Source: Rhizomys pruinosus | Taxonomy: Eukaryota > Chordata > Mammalia > Rodentia > Spalacidae | Length of the DNA stretch: 64,000 nt | Reading direction: 5' to 3' | Assembly (NCBI GenBank): GCA_009823505.1 | Contig: VZQC01004720.1 | Coordinates: 434,918-498,917 of the forward strand | Part shown: positions 44,196-57,189 of the stretch, one piece after another | How the letters are laid out: the number at the start of each line of letters is the position of its first letter | How positions within the stretch are numbered: the stretch's first letter is position 1 | The notes under the pieces: model-generated | Seen by the model: the letters and a program-made list of their open reading frames with translations, nothing else | Databases searched by the model: none | Told to the model about the DNA's origin: nothing | Translations under genes and position numbers: made by a program

Positions 44196-44222
44196 TCTTT
44201 CTTCTCTCTCTCTCTCTCTCTG
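44196..44222. repeat. (CT)n microsatellite
   Basis: About 12 CT units just before the 24-bp minisatellite. Confidence 0.9.
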
Positions 44223-44250
44223 TCTTTGTCAAATTATAAATGGTTAATGT

Positions 44251-44538
44251 CATAAAGTGACTGGGAGCACTGGTCATAAAGTGACTGGGAGCACTAGTCA
44301 TAAAGTGACTGGGAGCACTTGTCATAACATGACTGGGAGCACTAGTCATAAAGTGACTGGGAGCACTGATCATAACATGACTGGGAGCACTGGTCATAAA
44401 GTGACTGGGAGCACTGGTCATAGTGTGACTGGGAGCACTGGTCATAAAGTGACTGGGAGCACTGGTCATAACATGACTGGGAGCACTGGTCATAATGTGA
44501 CTGGGAGCACTGGTCATAATGTGACTGGGAGCACTGGT
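44251..44538 (+). repeat. Minisatellite, 24 bp x 12
   Basis: Twelve units of cataaagtgactgggagcac followed by tggt, with variation concentrated at the aaag/acat/tgtg position and at the last base pairs. The unit is a multiple of 3 and lacks stops, so both strands stay open (plus 44,257-44,601; minus 44,152-44,547). No gene context supports translation. Confidence 0.98.
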
Positions 44539-45382
44539 CGTAAGCATGCCATCACAAGAGTTTCCTTCTTCAATTCACCCGTCCTGGGCTACTTCATCTA
44601 GCATCTTTGTGTGTGGCCAGGGTCCCTTTTCTCTCTGCTTCTCTGTCTGCCAGGCTAGCTTCCCTGTGAGCTTCTGGAGCTCCTCACATTTGACTGAGTG
44701 TTTTATCCATTGACCCTACTCCCCACCCACCCCAATTACCATCTCTCTATCCTGTTTCCAAAATGATCAAAAGCTAGCAGGGATGATTAGAGAGGAAGGT
44801 GAGCGTGCCAGCATTGCTTCTGGAGCTGCTTGCTGCCACCAGGAGGAGATGAGCCACACAGAAAGTGTTAGTCCAAGACAGGAAGCAGAGGACATTCCGA
44901 TGTGACCTTTATCTCACATTTTCATGCAAACCACTCTGACAACATTAGCTTCCCTCACCAAGTCAGAGAACTGGGATTTCAGGTCAGATTCCGTGGGCAC
45001 CTATGGAACTTCAGGCTAACCCCTCATGAATACAACATCATTTTTTCTTATTAGTTGAAGCAGAATATTCAATTATACTATATTAGAAAAGGTTATAATA
45101 AGGAAGTTACCTGTTATTTGGAGAGTTTTCTTCTAGCTATTGTTGACCCACGGAGTCTATCAAACAGGAAAATCAAGTTCACTGAACAGAAGGGTAAAAT
45201 TACCAAGAGTAGTAGATATAAAATGACTTCTATTTTAAAGTACACAGGTGAAAGAGACAAACTTAGGGAGACACTGTAGGGTGCACTGTGGGAAATATTT
45301 TATTCTTATGATCACAAAGTGAAGATAAGGCATTATCAGTGTTCCCCATGCCAGTGAGATTAAGCATGGAAAAAAATTGTAA

Positions 45383-45420
<38 letters not shown>

Positions 45421-46365
45421 CATTAGTACTTATATCCAGAGCTACATTCCCAATTTTCTCTGAGTAAAAACTTTTGAAGCAATTTCATGATAAAGTATGA
45501 GATCAATAAAGAAACAAATTTGAAATCCACATTATGAGCTTAGTTAATGTATATAATAAATCATGTTGTTTTCCACATACAAATTCTGGCCTACTGTCCA
45601 TAACAATTCTATGCTAGAAAGAAAGCTTTGGAAGAGTGGGTGGGGGATGGCAGAAAACTCATTTCCTAGTCCCTTGCAAACTTCATATTAGAATGAGAGT
45701 CGCCATGCCAGAAAGGATATAGATTTCATCTTTTCCATTGTCAGTGGGCAAGGTGAGCCTAAGCTGCTTCATCAAGGTTGTGCAAAAGTCAGAAGCAGCA
45801 TTGAGACCCCCACCACAGCTGCTGATCTAAAAACCCATGTTTGACGGCAGCCATCTATTAATGTATTCAGATAACCATTAAGATAGCCATCTAATTCTCT
45901 TATGTCTCCAATAACTGGACTTCTAATCTCCAAATTGTGGGGACGATGCAGTCTACTGTTTTGAGAAAATTAACTGAACTTCTTTAGAAATTCTTGGAAT
46001 ATCTTTTTCTATTCATTTCAAAAGACAAGAATTTGTTATGCCAATATTTAATAAATATATTGAGCCCAATACAAGAATGAATCTTCTTGCTGGCCATTGG
46101 CATGTAATGTGGGAGAATCCTGGGGGAAGGAAGGGGTTTACACACATGAGCAGTTCCTAGTAGAGACCTCCACTGCTCATTTACTTCAATATATTGCAAC
46201 ATGCTATAGTATGCAGTACCTAGGTACAGGTAATGTTTTGCAATAAATAAATTCTCAATCCTTTTATATTTTCAAAAAGGTGCTTATAAGCACATTTTAA
46301 AATCTGTTATTTACAAATGTTGGCCTAGTACTATGATTTCTACTGTCAAATATACTGGAGGTGGG
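44539..46365. other. Single-copy DNA with (GT)n tract
   Basis: Only a pure (GT)n microsatellite at 45,385-45,417 is recognised. Frames 45055-45279 and 45984-46202 have no domain. Confidence 0.5.
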
Positions 46366-46610
46366 GGTAGAGAGATGGCTCAGCAGTTAGGAGCATTGGC
46401 TGCTCGTGCAGAGGATCTAGGTTCAATTCTCCCAACCCACACAATAGCTAACGATCATCAGTAATTATAGCCAGAGCTATTACAGTTCCTGGGGAATCCA
46501 TCAATCTCTTCTGACCTCCATAAGGATTGTACTGCACAGGTGTGCTCACACACATGCAAGCAATACACTCAGATACATACAATAAAAATAATAAATATTT
46601 TAAAATTTAA
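46366..46610 (+). mobile_element. Old B2 SINE with internal insertion
   Basis: Sense B2 (gtagagagatggctcagcag, gctgctcgtgcagaggatct, tctcttctgacctccataag, A-rich tail). About 20 bp of extra sequence with a repeated agctatta-like word sits in its middle (about 46,447-46,490). Confidence 0.8.
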
Positions 46611-47641
46611 AAAATAGTACTAAGTGACCCTCATTATGAAATCACTTCAACTCTCTGCTCAGCAATCTCCCCTCTGTGTAACTCATGCCTGATCCATGTG
46701 TTCCAGTCTCCTTCATGCAGATTAACTGAAAAGTTTTGCCTCAGACCTCCTGAGATGTCTCATTCTTGCTTCCCACCATAGACTTTTCAGCTGGCATGGA
46801 GGGGTGAAAAGTCATAGCACACCATCGAGCATACACACAGATACAGCACCAGCAGTGAAGTTTAGAATCTGAGTCATCCTGAGACATAGTCACCTTCTTT
46901 TCAGTACTGAGCAATTGGTGTGCTTCATAAAAATCTGCAGCCAGCGTCACCATTCATCCTGAACAGGCTGTTCCTCTTCTTGAACCTCTTTCCTGCTCCC
47001 TAGGATTATATACTTATCATAAAACTCAGGCTTTGTTTTCTAGAAAAGCCAAGCTAAGGGAGAATGAGCCTTCTACAACCTCTATTGTACTTGTAAAAAA
47101 TAGAAACAAATTATTCTAACACAATTTTAACATATTCATAATAGCATATTAGTTTATCTTATCTGTTAATGATGTAAAATGCACCTGTTCCAAAGAGCTT
47201 GAAGGGCACTCGATCAAATAAGGAATGATGAGAATCTTTAAAAGTTATAATTATAAAATAAATGGTGAATTATTGACAAATACCTGTCACTCTTAAGGGC
47301 AACTACAGTCACCCTCTTCCGTAAGGATCCCAGTATCTTTGTGAGGCAATTTTTTTCAGCCAAGAACTTAGAAACAGATCTTCAAATAGCTGAATCATAC
47401 AGCGTAAGCCACAATTCAAGACAAAAGGTAGCTTATTTTATTAACAAAAGCAAAGCACTATTGTATGATTTACAAGACACATAAAAAGTATATTTTTAAA
47501 TATTTTGATCTTAGGTCATTTTGAATTTGTATCTGATATGTTTTATAATAGATACACATTTATTTTTAAATCAATATGTTAACTTAAATGTATATTTTGT
47601 AGAATGAAAACTTAAATTATTTTATTAATGGGAATATATTC
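46611..47641. other. Single-copy DNA
   Basis: About 1 kb, AT-rich, nothing recognised. The minus-strand frame 46741-46953 has no domain. Confidence 0.5.
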
Positions 47642-47652
47642 AAAACAGTTTG

Positions 47653-47875
47653 GGGGGCTAGAGAAATGGCTCAGTGGTTAAGAGAACTGGCTGTTCTTGC
47701 AGAGGACCCAGGTTCAATTCCCAGCACTTGTAGGGTGGCTCACAACCATCCATAATTCCAGGTCCAGGGGATCCAACATCCTCTTTTGACCTCTGTGGGA
47801 ACTGCATGTCATGGGTGCACCTAGCTACATGCAATTCACTCATACACATAAAATAAAATTGATAAAATGTTTTTA
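47653..47875 (+). mobile_element. B2 SINE
   Basis: Sense B2 resembling the ancestral type without the 18-bp duplication. Flanked by aaaacagtttg at 47,642-47,652 and 47,876-47,886. Confidence 0.92.
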
Positions 47876-47886
47876 AAAACAGTTTG

Positions 47887-49042
47887 AGATTATAACATGA
47901 ACTTCCTTAATTAATTTCTAATTCTTTACTATCTGTGTGACTTTCCACACATTTTATTTGAATCTATCACTTGTAAGTTGGAATTGATAATAATTACATT
48001 ATATTTTTAACAGTGCTATAAATATTATAGGTAAGAGGCTAAGCACACCTGACACACTGCTAATAACACAAAAACATTTGCTGTTTTATTAAAACCATGC
48101 TGATGTAAGAGTACTATATTCTTTGCTTACCTGGTAGAAAATTCACTGGCTAACAAAGGTAAAGTAATATACAGGGATAGGGGCTTAGAGACACTTTCTA
48201 AGGTCCTTATAAGCATCTCCAGGCTTACAGGTTTGGAAGTCATCAGCTATATCAAAGTTTAGGGATCTGGTCCAGGCCATTTCTTTTACAAACACTAGAC
48301 TAAGGTGCACTACTTTACCAGGGATCATGTAACTTATAGATCATGGAATCAGGGTTCAACTTGAGATCTATCATGTTTCTCTGCCATATCACACTGCTAT
48401 TCCTCAACCCCACAGATATACGGGGCATTCAGCCCATAGACAAGACTTTTTCTTTGGGGCACCCAAGGGCTCCTCTGATTTTTTTTTCTTTTTCTAGTGT
48501 CCTTAAAACATAAGTCATGAAGAATTACCATTCATGCCTCCTAGTAATGATATAAAGATGAGCAGTCCCAGAGAGCTGCAACCTCAGTAGCAGGGTCAAG
48601 TGGGAGGAATCAGAGTACACTTTCTTCCAAGAACAGACTATAATAAACCAGCAACCACCAACACTCCTTACCTTCATACTTGCTTTATTTTTCCTCTAGA
48701 GCAGTTACAAATAACTAACATACTATATAGTTTGGTTATTTATTTTGCTTCTAATGGTCAGCTCCACTGTGATGCAGTATTCATGAGGACAAGGCTTTCT
48801 GTCTACTTCGTTCATTGCTGTCTCTGGAGTATAGTAATTTGCTGAGTGAATGGACATAAACTTTTGAGCCATTCTTGACCTTTTAGCTACCTACTTTGAA
48901 TTCTATGAAAACACAGTCAGTAATTTCTGAAATCAAATTTTATATAAGCATCCTAAACAGCTGTTCACACAGAAATGATTCCTGTAGATACACTAGTTTT
49001 CAATGAGTTGGTTACACAGCACTGCTGCAAAATAACATGGGA
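47887..49042. other. Single-copy DNA
   Basis: AT-rich, nothing recognised. The plus-strand frame 48600-48845 has no domain. Confidence 0.5.
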
Positions 49043-51340
49043 GCCCAAAAACCACACAATCATCTCAATTGATGCAGAAAAAGCTTTCGACAAAATCCAG
49101 CATTCCTTCATGCTTAAAGTCTTAGAGGGAATTGGACTGGAGGGATCATTCCTCAATGTAATCAAAGCCATATACAAGAAACCCACAGCCAACATCATTC
49201 TAAATGGAGAAAAGATGGAAGCATTCCCCTTAAAGGCAGGAACACAGCAAGGCTGTCCACTATTGCCACCCCTCTTCAATATAGTGCTTGAAATGCTTGC
49301 TAGGGCAATAAGGCAAGAAAGCAAAATTAAATGAGTACTAATTGGAAAAGAGGAAGTAAAACCATCCCTTTTTGCAGATGATATGATAGTTTGCCTAAGG
49401 GATGCTAAAAACTCCACCAATCAAAAGTTTCAGTAAAGTGGTGGGATACAAAATAAACCTTAGAAACAATCAGTAGCCTTCCTTTACACCAACAATAAGC
49501 AACTGGAGAAGGAATATAAGGAAGCCTTCCCAATCACAATAGCCTCAAAAAAAATTACCTAGGAATAAACCTAACCAAAGACAGCAAAGACCTCTACAAC
49601 AAAAAATTTTAAAACCCTGAGGAAGGAGATTGAAAATGACATCAAAAGATGGAAAGATCTCCCATGCTCATGGATTAGAAAAATTAATATAGGAAAAATG
49701 TCCATTCTACCCAAATTAATATACAGATTCAATGCAATCCCAATCAAAATTCCCATGAGCTTTTTCACAGACTTAGAGAAATAATCCTTAAATTCATATG
49801 GAAAAACAAAGACCCGAATAGCTAAAGCAACCCTGAGTGAAAAGTGTAATACTGGGGGGATTTCATTACCAGACTTCAAGCTATATTACAGGGCTATAGT
49901 CATAAAGACAGCCTGGTACTGGAAAAAAAAAAAAAAAACAGAACCATTTGATCAATGGAAACAAAAATTAAAGATCCCAAACTTGAGGTCATATATAACT
50001 TCAGCTACTCACTATTGACAAGGGGCCAAAAAAGTCAAGGAGGAAAGACAAGCATCTTAAGCAAATGGTGTGTTGGCCAAACTGGATCACAATTTGTAAA
50101 AGAACAAAAATTAAAACCCCCTATCCCTCTCAGCCCTGCACCAAACAATAAAACTCCAAGTGATATCAAAGATCTCAACCTAAAACCTTGAAAACCACTG
50201 AAGGTGATAGAGGAAAAGTTGGCTAAGGCAATCTACAAGACATAGGTGTAGGAAAAGACTTTTCTAAAATCAAATCAGCAGCTGCACAGGAAATAAGGAC
50301 AACAGCTGACAAGTGGTTCCTCATCAAACTAAAGCTTTTGTTTTATACAGCTAAGAAGAAACAGTCAAGGAAGAATGAGAAAAAAAAACCACAGGGTGGG
50401 AGGAAACCTTCACCACTGATACATCAGACCAAGCCTTAACAAAAAGAACATCCAGAATATATAAGCTACTTAAAAAACAAAGAAGAGGCCGGGCGTGGGG
50501 CGCACGCCTTTAATCCTAGCACTCGGGAGGCCGAGGCAGGCGGATCTTTGTGAGTTCGAGGCACAGCCTGGTCTACAGAGTTTGAGTTCCAGGACAGCTG
50601 GGAACACAGGAGACCCTGTATCAGAAAACACCAAAAAAAAAAAAAAAAAAAAACAAAGAAGAAAAAAAAAAAAAAAAAAAAAAAAAAACAAAGAAAAAAA
50701 CAAACGACCTACTCAAAAGATGGAGTCAAGAGCTGAACAGAGACTCACCCAGAAGAAGTAAAGATGGCTAAGAAACATCTTAAAAGTCTTCACATCATTA
50801 ATAATTAAGGAAAAGCAATTAAAACCACTCTAAGGTATCATCTCACTTCCAATAGAACTAGCCAGATGAAAGAAATAAAAAGACACCAAAAAATGCTGGA
50901 GAGGTTTGTGGGTAAAGGGGAAAACTCATCCACTGTGGTGGGAATGTAAACCAGTAGAACCACTGTGGAAAGCAGTGTGGAGAACCCTTAAAAAACTCAA
51001 AATGAGCCTACCACCTGACCCAGCCATACCACTCCTGGGATATACCACAAGATGCATCCTAATGCAAAGATACATGCACAAGCTATGTTTATCGCAGCTC
51101 TCTTCACAATAGCACAAGACCTGGAACCAACCCCAAGTGCTCCTCAACTGATGACTGGATAACAAAAAATGTTGGTAACATCTACACAATGGTTCTATGC
51201 AGCAGTAAAGAAAGATGACATCATGAGCTTTGCTGGCAAATGGATGGAACTCGAAGCAATTATACTAAGTGAAGTTAAACAGTCCCAGAAAGAAAAAAAA
51301 AGTGAATGGTTTCCCTCATTTGTGGATGCTAACACCAAAT
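49043..51340 (+). pseudogene. 5'-truncated L1, ORF2 reverse transcriptase to C-terminus
   Basis: L1 begins abruptly inside the reverse-transcriptase domain ([15 protein letters not shown]). It continues with [20 protein letters not shown] and [20 protein letters not shown] (about 49,115-49,290), the FADDM active-site box (about 49,370-49,385), then the C-terminal Trp-rich region (near 50,940-50,985) and the end of ORF2 near 51,340. Frameshifts and stops are frequent. A B1 lies at 50,487-50,647. It is colinear, in opposite orientation, with 34,500-32,500. Confidence 0.9.
50487..50647 (+). mobile_element. B1 SINE inserted in L1 ORF2, followed by A-rich tract
   Basis: Sense B1 (ggccgggcgtggggcgcacg ... 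ggagaccctgtatc, A tail) with the target duplication aaaaaacaaagaaga on the left (50,472-50,486) and right (to about 50,662). A second A-rich tract, 50,663-50,710, extends the low-complexity region. Confidence 0.92.
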
Positions 51341-51875
51341 CCCCAGTCGGCAGGCAACTGAGCAACTTTTATTATTATATTTCATTGTATCTGAAAGCAC
51401 TGTGCTTATTATAATGTTATCTATAAATGGGCTCTAGAATTGTCCTACCAACTTTACTTACACATTGTAATTACCATATATAGATGGGGATATGTAATCA
51501 TATTCTAAAAAAAGTATGTAAAATTACACAACTTTATACCTGCATGCAAATTTAATGTTAAAATGTGAGTCTCTAAATGTCTTTAGGAATCAACCTATAG
51601 TTTTATTTCAGAATTTTAATTTGACTTATGTGTGTGAGTGTGCATATTTTGAAGAATAAAAATAACTAAAAATAAATAAATAGAATAAAATAAGATCCAA
51701 TTAAAAAAAGAAAAAATGGATCCAATGCCTACTACTCAAATGCTAGTAAGAACATCATTTTCCTCAGGAAAACCATACCCTAGATCAGCAGATAAGACAC
51801 TTTCCCGTATTGATGCCTCCCTTTGCATGCTGTGATGTCCCCCAGCTCTACTTACAGCTGAAACTAAATCATCAC
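51341..51875. other. Unassigned AT-rich DNA
   Basis: It follows the L1 ORF2 end but I do not see the L1 3' UTR words found elsewhere in this window. Ends in an A-rich stretch at about 51,655-51,718. Confidence 0.4.
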
Positions 51876-51889
51876 ATAGGCCACACTTT

Positions 51890-51977
51890 TTTTTTTTTTT
51901 TTCGTCTTTTTGAGACAGGGTCTCCCTGTAGCCCCAGCTGTCTTGGAACTCACTCTGTAGACCAGGCTGGCCTTGAA
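51890..51977 (-). mobile_element. 5'-truncated B1 with 14-bp target-site duplication
   Basis: Antisense 3' half of B1 (poly-T, gagacagggtctccctgtag ... caggctggccttgaa). Flanked by ataggccacacttt at 51,876-51,889 and 51,978-51,991. Confidence 0.95.
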
Positions 51978-51991
51978 ATAGGCCACACTTT

Positions 51992-53649
51992 CATCAATGG
52001 CTACATTCCTTGCTAAACTTTAAGTTCTAGAGGACAGGAATCATCTAGTCCAATAGTTTACTCCCAGGACCCAACGTAACCTGGAAAATAGTAGCATATC
52101 AAATTTCAAGCAGCAAAAATAGAAGTATTTCTCCTTTAAAGTATTCTGCACAAAAGGGACTCAGTAACATACAGCATAAGCTATAAATGTGGTTAGTGAT
52201 CTTCTTTAAGCAAACTTTAGAGAACTGAATAACTGCTCCTTTAAATGAAGCCAGTTTCTAGCTTTTTCATCAAAAACTGAAGATATACAGCTAGTTCTGG
52301 GAAGATATTTTAAGTTATATCTTCTGTAGTTCCCCCAAACTGAGTATTGTGGCTTAATAAAGAAAACTTTGATCTCCCAATGATTTTGTCTTTGACCCCT
52401 AGTGAATTTAAATGTCCAGGATTCTGGTTTCCTTCCAAAACACATATCTGGTTTTAAGATAAATTTTCCCAAATAAGCTATAAACAAAATTTTGATGATT
52501 GAAGAATATTTTCATTTTAGATGAATAAACCAGAGGTACTTTGCTGGCTTTTAAAATTCATGGCCTATGTACCTACACACATGTGCCTTCATTTCCAAGT
52601 TTCCATCACAGTTAGCCTCCAGAGTTAAATAACAATATTTTTCCTCTTGAGTATTTTTCCTGAATTTGGGGAGGGGGGATGGGGGGAGCAAACTACACCA
52701 AGATCCTTTTGACATTAAAGATATATAAGGGCAAATATCATTCCCCACCTTGTGCATGCCCACAGCTCTGAGCCAAAATAATAGTGTATTCATCTGGAAA
52801 ACATCTTTAGAACTTAAGAGTTCGTAGAGGATTAAACACTGTGGAAGTAAGCACTTGGGACTAGGATGTCTGGAAAGACGCAATGGCTCCATTCTGTCCA
52901 GACAAATAGCAAACTTACCTGAGAGTTTCAGAATATGGAGACACTTAAGGCAATATACTTACTAAGAGTGAAATAGAAATTTTCAGTTTCGATTTAATTG
53001 AATAATCACATGCTTTCCTAATACCATATTCTACATGGGAAAGACTTTTAAGTTTCAAAGGACTTGAGACGTTCTGCTTGAGATATCAGTTATATTAATG
53101 AGTCCCACAGTTTACAATTAAATGAGTAATTTTGCCTACTAACTCTGAGAAGGGGACAAAAAGAGACATTTTCCATGAACTGGAAAAATTAAGACAAGAA
53201 AGTGGACTGTGAGTATTCCACCTTAGAATCGTACAATGTGTACAGTCAAGTTCTTTTGGGTCAGATTCATGGAGGCATTAAGGCTTATTGCATCCCAACT
53301 TTAAAATTAGAGAACTTCAAGTGGGAGATGAAAAGCAGACTTAGAGCACTGGCTCTCCACCCTGCTGCCCGCTGCAATCATACCAAGAGATTTAGAAGCC
53401 TAGGGAGGGCTGAGACCCAACCCCAGAGATGCTGATATAATCAGCCCACGTACAGCCTAGGCATCTGGATTTTTCAGAGCTCCCTAAGTGATTCCTAAAT
53501 ACAACTAGCATTAAAAGCCACTGGCTAAAGGTATTACTGAGCTTCAGTAGTTATCAACCCACAGAACTCATTAACATCTAAGTCTGTTTCTGTTACTGCT
53601 AACCCACTGGTAAAGATGGAAATACTAATACTCAGTGCATTTAAAAAAG
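51992..53649. other. Single-copy DNA
   Basis: About 1.65 kb with nothing recognised. Frames 52206-52487 and 52551-52892 (minus) and 53202-53435 (plus) have no domain. Confidence 0.5.
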
Positions 53650-54775
53650 ATGGTCAGCTTTCCATCACTGTGCCAAAATACCCAAGAAACACAACTTAAA
53701 GAAAAGATCTATTTTGCCTTATAGCTTCAGAAGTTCTGATCCTCAGTCACTTTTTTCTATTGTTTTAAGTCTGCAGTGAGGTATATGACATCATGTCAGA
53801 GAGGGTGTGGTACAGAGGAGCTTATCAGCTCACGGTGGCTAGAAAACAAGGACTAATATGCCATCAAGGGACCAGGAACAAGTTACACCATTCAAGGGCA
53901 TGACCCCAGTTAACAACTTCCTCCAATGAGGCCCCATCTCCTACAGTGCCAACCACATCTCAATAGCCCATTCAGCGATGAATTCACTGATGGATTAATG
54001 AATTTGAGAGCCTTCATGACCCAATCACATCTTAATGTTGTTGGGTTTGGGATCATGATTTCAACACAGGAGTCTTGGGAAGGAATTTTCTATCTAAAGC
54101 ATAACATTCCACTCCTGGTCCCTAACATCTTATGTCCATCCCACAATGTACAATGCATTCAGAAGAATGCCTCCAACTCTTTCCCAAGTCTCATCGGTTT
54201 CAGTATTACTCAAAAGTCAAAAGCCAAAGTCTCTCCTGAGACTCGAGGCAATTCTTATTCATGAGCTTTAATCCTAGCACTTGGGAGGCAGAGGCAGGCG
54301 GATCTTTGTGAGTTCAAGTCCAGCCTGGTCTACAGAGTGAGTTCCAGAACAGCTGGGACTACAGGGAGACCCTGTCTCAAAAAGACAAAAAAAAATAAAC
54401 AGGAAGCCACACATTTCCAAAATAGAAATACTGGGTAAACTATTTCAAGAAGGGAAAGTAGAAGAATGTTTAAAAGGGATGAGACCAATAGCTAAAACCC
54501 ACCAGGGAAATATTAAATCCTTAGAAAACAGGAACATGGAAGCATGACAGAGGCTTCTAAGGATTCAGGCAGCCCAGCTCCTGTGGCCTTGGTGGCTGCA
54601 GCCCATGTCAGCAGACTGTGCTTACTGTCTGTGGCTTTCTGATAGAGAGTCCACACTCCTAGCATCACTAACTTCCCAGCATCTCCAGGAAGCTTTAGCT
54701 TCTGCTCTCACACATCACTCAATCATTTCCTTGAGACATTACAGGACAGAATATGAACTTTTAGTCTCTTACCAT
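53650..54775 (-). mobile_element. MaLR 3' LTR plus internal sequence, split by B1
   Basis: Antisense MST/THE1-like LTR at 53,650-54,120 (tgtgccaaaatacccaagaa, caacttcctccaatgaggcc, gatttcaacacaggagtctt). MaLR internal sequence follows on its 5' side: actcaaaagtcaaaagccaa, tctctcctgagactcgag, aaatactgggtaaactat, and ctgtggccttggtggctgc to about 54,775. The sense B1 at 54,265-54,398 interrupts it. This is the only MaLR in the window where internal sequence is still visible. Confidence 0.7.
54265..54398 (+). mobile_element. B1 SINE, 5'-truncated
   Basis: Sense B1 starting at ctttaatcctagcacttggg and ending ctgtctcaaaaagac plus an A tail. The first ~20 bp of B1 are missing. Confidence 0.88.
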
Positions 54776-55549
54776 GACTAGCATGGTATTAAAATAAGAC
54801 TTGGGTAATCTACTATGGTAGAGTACATTATGTATATATGTATAACTTTGCTTTGTTTACAATCTTCTTTTATTGCTGGCCTATCTCATTATGGTAACTT
54901 CATTTAACTCATGAGAAGTTAGCAAACATGATTCAGTCAGAATCAAAACCTGCATATAAGCTTGGACTTAACTTTTCATACCTCTCTGTCTTAGAGGAGC
55001 AGACTCCAGTTGATGTCTAGAACCACATGATCAGAACTGAATTGTTCTGGATGTCTCAGCTGAGGCAGTTAGCCATATTTGCATGCTTTGAGACCATCAA
55101 GAATGAACAGAGACAGAAAGTCATCTAGCTAATCACTCCAGACATGTGCAAAATAAACATTTATTATTAAATAGCACTAAAGATTTTTGGTTTTTTATAC
55201 ATTGCTATAGTAGGAATAAATAACAAACATGGCAGCACTTGGTCATAAACTGTTTATGTTTGAGTATGTAATGTAAGTGTGAAGTACAATAGAACCAGTT
55301 ACACATACCCCCATCCTGCCTTATTCTGACTTAGGCATCAAAATATATCTGGGTAGTTAACTTAGGGGAGTGAGCCCCAGGTACTTCCATTTGAGGAACT
55401 AAAGAACAATTCTTGGATTTTTTTTTTTTTTTTTTTTTTGGTCAATCGCGCCACCTGATCTATTAAATTGGAAACTCAGCTAATGACTGTGAACTACTAA
55501 CATCTTTTTGAGCTTGGAAACAAAAGGATTGTTGGTAAAGATCAATGAA
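54776..55549. other. Unassigned DNA with poly-T
   Basis: A poly-T run of about 22 at 55,418-55,439, followed by ggtcaatcgcgccacctgat, which is unusual in its CpGs. Nothing else recognised. Confidence 0.45.
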
Positions 55550-55680
55550 CAGCCAGGTGCAGTGCTAGATTTCTGTAATCCCAGCACCTGAGAAGGTGAG
55601 ACAGGAGGATTGCTGCAAGTTTGAGGTCATTCAGGCAAGTCAATGATGAAGAGCAAGATCCTGTTTTAAGAAACAAAATC
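55550..55680 (+). mobile_element. Old B1/PB1-like SINE
   Basis: Sense 7SL-derived monomer: cagccaggtgcagtgctaga, ttctgtaatcccagcacctg, gacaggaggattgctgcaag and gatcctgttttaag. Diverged. Confidence 0.65.
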
Positions 55681-56239
55681 CAAAAATGAAAACAGACCAG
55701 TGGGCAAAGTGAAAATGACTTTCTTGTTCAATAGGTGTAGGTGTGCTTATCTTACATTCCCCTGGTCCAGCATATGTAATCCACATGCTCCTTTGAGTAA
55801 CTACTTAGTTTTTACATACTAGGTAATTAAAAGTAAAACTTTAGTTCTGGTCCCATTTTTCTGGGTGTATTGTTTATTGGTGTTGGACAATTTGGGGGCA
55901 ACTTGAAAGTGCCCTGCACTCTATGATCACTTGATCACAGGGAAAGCCCATTTTGGAGAATACTCACAACTATGTGGATATTGTTCACAACCTCTCATAT
56001 TGACCTCTGGATCTAGAGCTCTTGACATTGTTAACATTTAAAAAGACTATTGAGGGAAGTATAAAGTGAAAGATGCAAAAACATTGACATGGTTGTTTTA
56101 CTTAGCTCCCAATGACCTTGGTCTTTACTTTTGTGAGTCAGCTTAGAGCCCTAATGTCAGGTCTTCTAGGGGAAGGGTTCTCGGGACCCTGGCAGATATT
56201 CATGGACACGCTATCTGTGAAGGCATGGGTATAGTATAC
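55681..56239. other. Unassigned DNA
   Basis: No gene or repeat recognised. Confidence 0.4.
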
Positions 56240-56470
56240 CCCTCCAAGAGTCATGTGGTAAAAGTGTGGATCTTGCTGGAGCAATGTTCAGATATGGTAT
56301 ATTTAAAGTTGATTGGATCATGAGACCACTAGCCTTATCAAGGGAAGGAGAAACTCATCCCATTGATCAGGGAAGGATTTATATGTATCCCAAAGCAGGT
56401 GGGGACCTGAGGTTGCTAGGTCATTGTTTTGAGAGGACTGTGTGTACATAGTATGTGCAGGTGAGGGGAC
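56240..56470 (+). mobile_element. Possible MaLR LTR fragment
   Basis: ttgattggatcatgagacca followed by ctagccttatcaaggg and actcatcccattgatcaggg resemble the middle of MST/ORR-type LTRs, the reverse complement of the motif at 53,960-54,035. Weak. Confidence 0.4.
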
Positions 56471-56819
56471 TAGGCTGCCAAGTGAATTATTAGAAGAGAA
56501 GTGTGAATAACCCAATATAAGCAGACTAATAGGTTGCTACACTATTCCCTATGCTTCCCTGCCTCAAGTTCACGTGATTAATGATCTAGTCACGGACAGC
56601 CTGCCAGGTACACAATCTAAATGAGCCTAGCCACTGCTTTATTTGGCAGCAGAAGTTGGTGTTGTCCACATGATTTTGATTCTGCCTTTATAGGCATGCA
56701 GAATGCAAGAGTTGTGGGATTAGAGAGGCCTCCACACAGAACTCAAAGGTAAGCCTGGTAAGCCAAGCAGTGTATGACAGGGTGCAGTCCCTGTGAGCAA
56801 CCCCTGAGAGGGTGGATCA
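56471..56819. other. Unassigned DNA
   Basis: No gene or repeat recognised. Confidence 0.4.
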
Positions 56820-56940
56820 TGGGCCAGACATTGCAGCACATGCCTATAATCCTAGGTCTAGAAGGCTGAGGCAGGAAGATCTCAAGTTCAAGGCCAGCTT
56901 GAGGTACATAGCAAAACTCTGTCCCAATAAATAAAAATGA
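56820..56940 (+). mobile_element. Old B1-like SINE
   Basis: gggccagacattgcagcaca, tgcctataatcctaggtcta, ggctgaggcaggaagatctc and actctgtcccaataaataa form a decayed sense B1/PB1. Confidence 0.75.
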
Positions 56941-57189
56941 GTGGATCGTGACACAATAGCCAGTCAGTTCATGGCTTTAGTGGATTATTATCAGCATTTT
57001 TAGTGAGGTGAGGTTATAATGAAGTGGAAAATAATGGAATAGCTCAGATCTCATCACCATGACAAACCAGTGTTGTTTCACAAAGCCAAGCTGATGGAAA
57101 ATATATCTGTAGACTTTAGGCAGAAATTTGAAAGTCACTGCTTTAAAGCATACTGATCCAAAATAAAACCATATTATTGTTACACATCT

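Noticed and set aside
43251..44538. Regular direct repeats resembling a CRISPR array
   Set aside because: Units abut head-to-tail with no unique spacers, in vertebrate DNA with no cas genes. They are minisatellites.
44152..44601. Long repeat-peptide open frames on both strands
   Set aside because: They arise because the 24-bp minisatellite unit is a multiple of three without stops; no promoter, splice or domain evidence.
50470..50703. Phe-rich minus-strand frame and Lys-rich plus-strand frame
   Set aside because: Translation of the B1 tail and neighbouring A-rich tract inside L1.
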